NCBI GenBank assembly: GCA_035315685.1
Contig: DATFXR010000637.1
Span: 1-34,144, forward strand
Source: QHWK01 sp035315685
GTDB taxonomy: Bacteria > Acidobacteriota > Vicinamibacteria > Vicinamibacterales > CAVVIG01
Length of the DNA: 34,144 nucleotides
Reading direction: 5' to 3'
The notes under the pieces are model-generated. The model made no database searches, had not been told where the DNA came from, and worked only from the letters and a program-made list of their open reading frames with translations. Made by a program: the position numbers and the translations under genes. Positions 32,618 through 34,144 of this stretch are shown piece after piece. The number at the start of each line of letters is the position of its first letter. The first letter of the stretch is position 1.

Positions 32618-32665
32618 CGATTGGGCCCGCCCCGCGCGGCGGACTCGCGATGACGCGCGCGCACG

Positions 32666-34144
32666 TCAGCCCTCGGTTGGAGGCTTCGGTTTCGAGACGG
32701 CGCCGGGAGCGGCCGGCCCCTGATTCTTGAGCCGTTGCAGCTGCTCCTCGTACGCGCGCGCGAATTCGTCGCCAAACAGCTGGCGGAAGGTCGCTTCGGG
32801 ATCTTTCGCCATCTCCCGGCGCTTGTCGCGGAACAGATCCCAGTAGCTTCTGCCAAGCTTCGCCAGCAATCCCTTGCTCGCCCGCTGATCGAAGTCCTCC
32901 TGCAGGCGATCGGGGTCGAATTCCGCGAGCATCGACTCGAAGGCGACGCGCATGCCGGCGAGCATCGCGACCTGATGATTGCGCAATTCCGTAAACGCGT
33001 CCTCGAAGGCGTCGACGGGACCCAGAAAGGCGGCATTCCGCTTCACGAGCAGATTGTGTAGCGCGTCCTCCACGTTCGCCGAGAACTTCAACGGATTGTT
33101 CTCGCGGGGGCGGAACTGCGTCATGCGCATCCGGAACTCGTCTTTGAGCTCGCGCCGCGACTGCAGCACGTCCATCACTCCAGAAACAACGACACGAATG
33201 ATTTGACCGAACGCGCGTGCAAGCTCCGGCGTGACGTCGCCCGGTTTGAGCCCGGCGCCGGCAAGAACTGCCGCCAGATCAATCCCTTCCGCCGCGCTTG
33301 CGCTCGGTGCAGGCGCCGCCGGTGGCGGAGGAGGAGGCGGCGGCACCGGCTCAGGTGGCCTCCGTGCTACCGGTTCCGGCGCTGGCGGCGCGACCTCGAT
33401 GCGCGGTGCAGGCGCGACAACGTCGGGACGCGGCGCCGGCTTCGGCCCGAAGCGCGGCCGCGGCGGACGCGGATCGACGTCGGCATGCTGCGGCAGCGGC
33501 GAGCGCTCGACGATCGGCGGCGGCGCGGGCGCCTGACGTCGAGGCGATGGCGGCGCGACCGGTTCGTCCGGCGCGAGCGGATCGTAATCCTGTGGAATGG
33601 CAAGCGGATCGACAAGCGGGGGCGCGGAGACCGGACGCACGTCCGGCACCGCCGGCGGCGGACGAAAATGTTGATCGAGCAGCGATCCGCCCTCCAGATC
33701 GTGAGCCGACGGCGGTGGCGGTCCCTTGCGGGACGCGGGTCGATCGTCATGCAGGTTCAACAGCGCCAGCGGATCGAGATCGGCCCTCGACACCTGATCT
33801 GGCGTGTCGAACGCCGAGGGCGACGGGGACGGCCGGTTCGGTTTGGCCGGCTCGAAGCTGGCGCCACGCAGCGGCTGTGCGGACTGCGCCGGCGCAAACG
33901 GATCGTCAACGAGATCGCCGAGGGCAGCAAACGGATCAGCATCGCTTGCCCGATCGGAACGGCCCGGCGACGCCGGCTCGTCAGCCTCGACCGAAATACG
34001 AATTTCGTACGGCTCGATCAGCAGGCGATCGCCGGAAGACAGCGGATGCGGCTGGCCGCGCGTCAAGCGGTTGCGCGACGAATTCAGGAACACGCCGTTC
34101 GTACTGTCTCTGTCCTCGATGTAAAAGACGCCGCCGGCATACGA
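32666..34144 (-). CDS. tagH: TagH/Fha: T6SS FHA-domain protein (partial, 5' end missing)
   Basis: 493 residues are visible; the frame is open through the right edge, so the N-terminal start is missing. The first residues, FYIEDRDSTNGVFLNSSRN and onward to LSSGDRLLIEPYEIRI, are the second half of a forkhead-associated domain that binds phosphothreonine. A long proline-rich linker (about 70-270, with an eight-proline run) follows. The C-terminal part (AFGQIIRVVVSGVMDVLQSR, FRPRENNPLKFSANVEDALH, NLLVKRNAAFLGPVDAFEDA, FDQRASKGLLAKLGRSYWDL, FRQLFGDEFARAYEEQLQRL) is the T6SS-specific FHA C-terminal region. It is the expected substrate of a PpkA-type kinase and of the PppA domain encoded at 24846-26324. 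Confidence 0.95.
   Translation of the reverse strand, partial: SYAGGVFYIEDRDSTNGVFLNSSRNRLTRGQPHPLSSGDRLLIEPYEIRISVEADEPASPGRSDRASDADPFAALGDLVDDPFAPAQSAQPLRGASFEPAKPNRPSPSPSAFDTPDQVSRADLDPLALLNLHDDRPASRKGPPPPSAHDLEGGSLLDQHFRPPPAVPDVRPVSAPPLVDPLAIPQDYDPLAPDEPVAPPSPRRQAPAPPPIVERSPLPQHADVDPRPPRPRFGPKPAPRPDVVAPAPRIEVAPPAPEPVARRPPEPVPPPPPPPPAAPAPSASAAEGIDLAAVLAGAGLKPGDVTPELARAFGQIIRVVVSGVMDVLQSRRELKDEFRMRMTQFRPRENNPLKFSANVEDALHNLLVKRNAAFLGPVDAFEDAFTELRNHQVAMLAGMRVAFESMLAEFDPDRLQEDFDQRASKGLLAKLGRSYWDLFRDKRREMAKDPEATFRQLFGDEFARAYEEQLQRLKNQGPAAPGAVSKPKPPTEG

Noticed and set aside
1..34144. tRNA, rRNA, CRISPR arrays, insertion sequences, integrases
   Set aside because: Looked for by eye; no transposase or integrase protein, no regular short repeats and no RNA gene pattern were found.

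Overview
The window is a high-GC bacterial chromosome segment with every recognisable gene on the minus strand. It holds most of a type VI secretion system (T6SS) locus followed by a VgrG effector module and the start of a second VgrG module. No rRNA, tRNA or CRISPR was seen. The lineage cannot be fixed from sequence alone. About two-thirds GC in the core, a TssL with an OmpA domain, a fused TagF-PppA, no TssJ in the gene block and tandem DUF2169 genes would suit a soil bacterium such as an Acidobacteriota or proteobacterial member; this is a guess.

In transcription order (right to left): tagH/fha (partial, runs off the right edge), tssK, tssL, tssM, tagF-pppA fusion, tssA, tssB, tssC, two hcp genes, tagJ, tssE, tssF, tssG and clpV/tssH. 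Genes are tightly packed, many with overlapping stop and start codons, and the block ends in a strong intrinsic terminator at 13471-13515. It encodes the membrane complex (TssK/L/M), baseplate (TssE/F/G, TssA), sheath (TssB/C), tube (Hcp), unfoldase (ClpV) and part of the threonine-phosphorylation switch (FHA protein, TagF repressor, PppA phosphatase). The partner kinase and TssJ are not in the window.

After a roughly 310-base intergenic region comes an effector-delivery module: vgrG, two tandem DUF2169 adaptor-like genes, a small one-helix membrane protein, a DUF4150/PAAR-like spike-tip protein with a hydrophobic insert, a large RHS protein whose C-terminal tip looks ParB-like, and a small overlapping gene that is probably the immunity gene. 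It is followed by a cysteine desulfurase and a four-helix membrane protein of unknown role. The stretch from about 2750 to 7760 (desulfurase, immunity gene, RHS) is visibly poorer in GC than both flanks, which suggests an acquired cargo cassette.

Further left is a TPR-methyltransferase gene whose stop overlaps the start of a second vgrG. That vgrG is close to 90% identical in DNA to the first over the part visible, and is cut by the left edge. The two copies lie as direct repeats flanking the whole cargo region.
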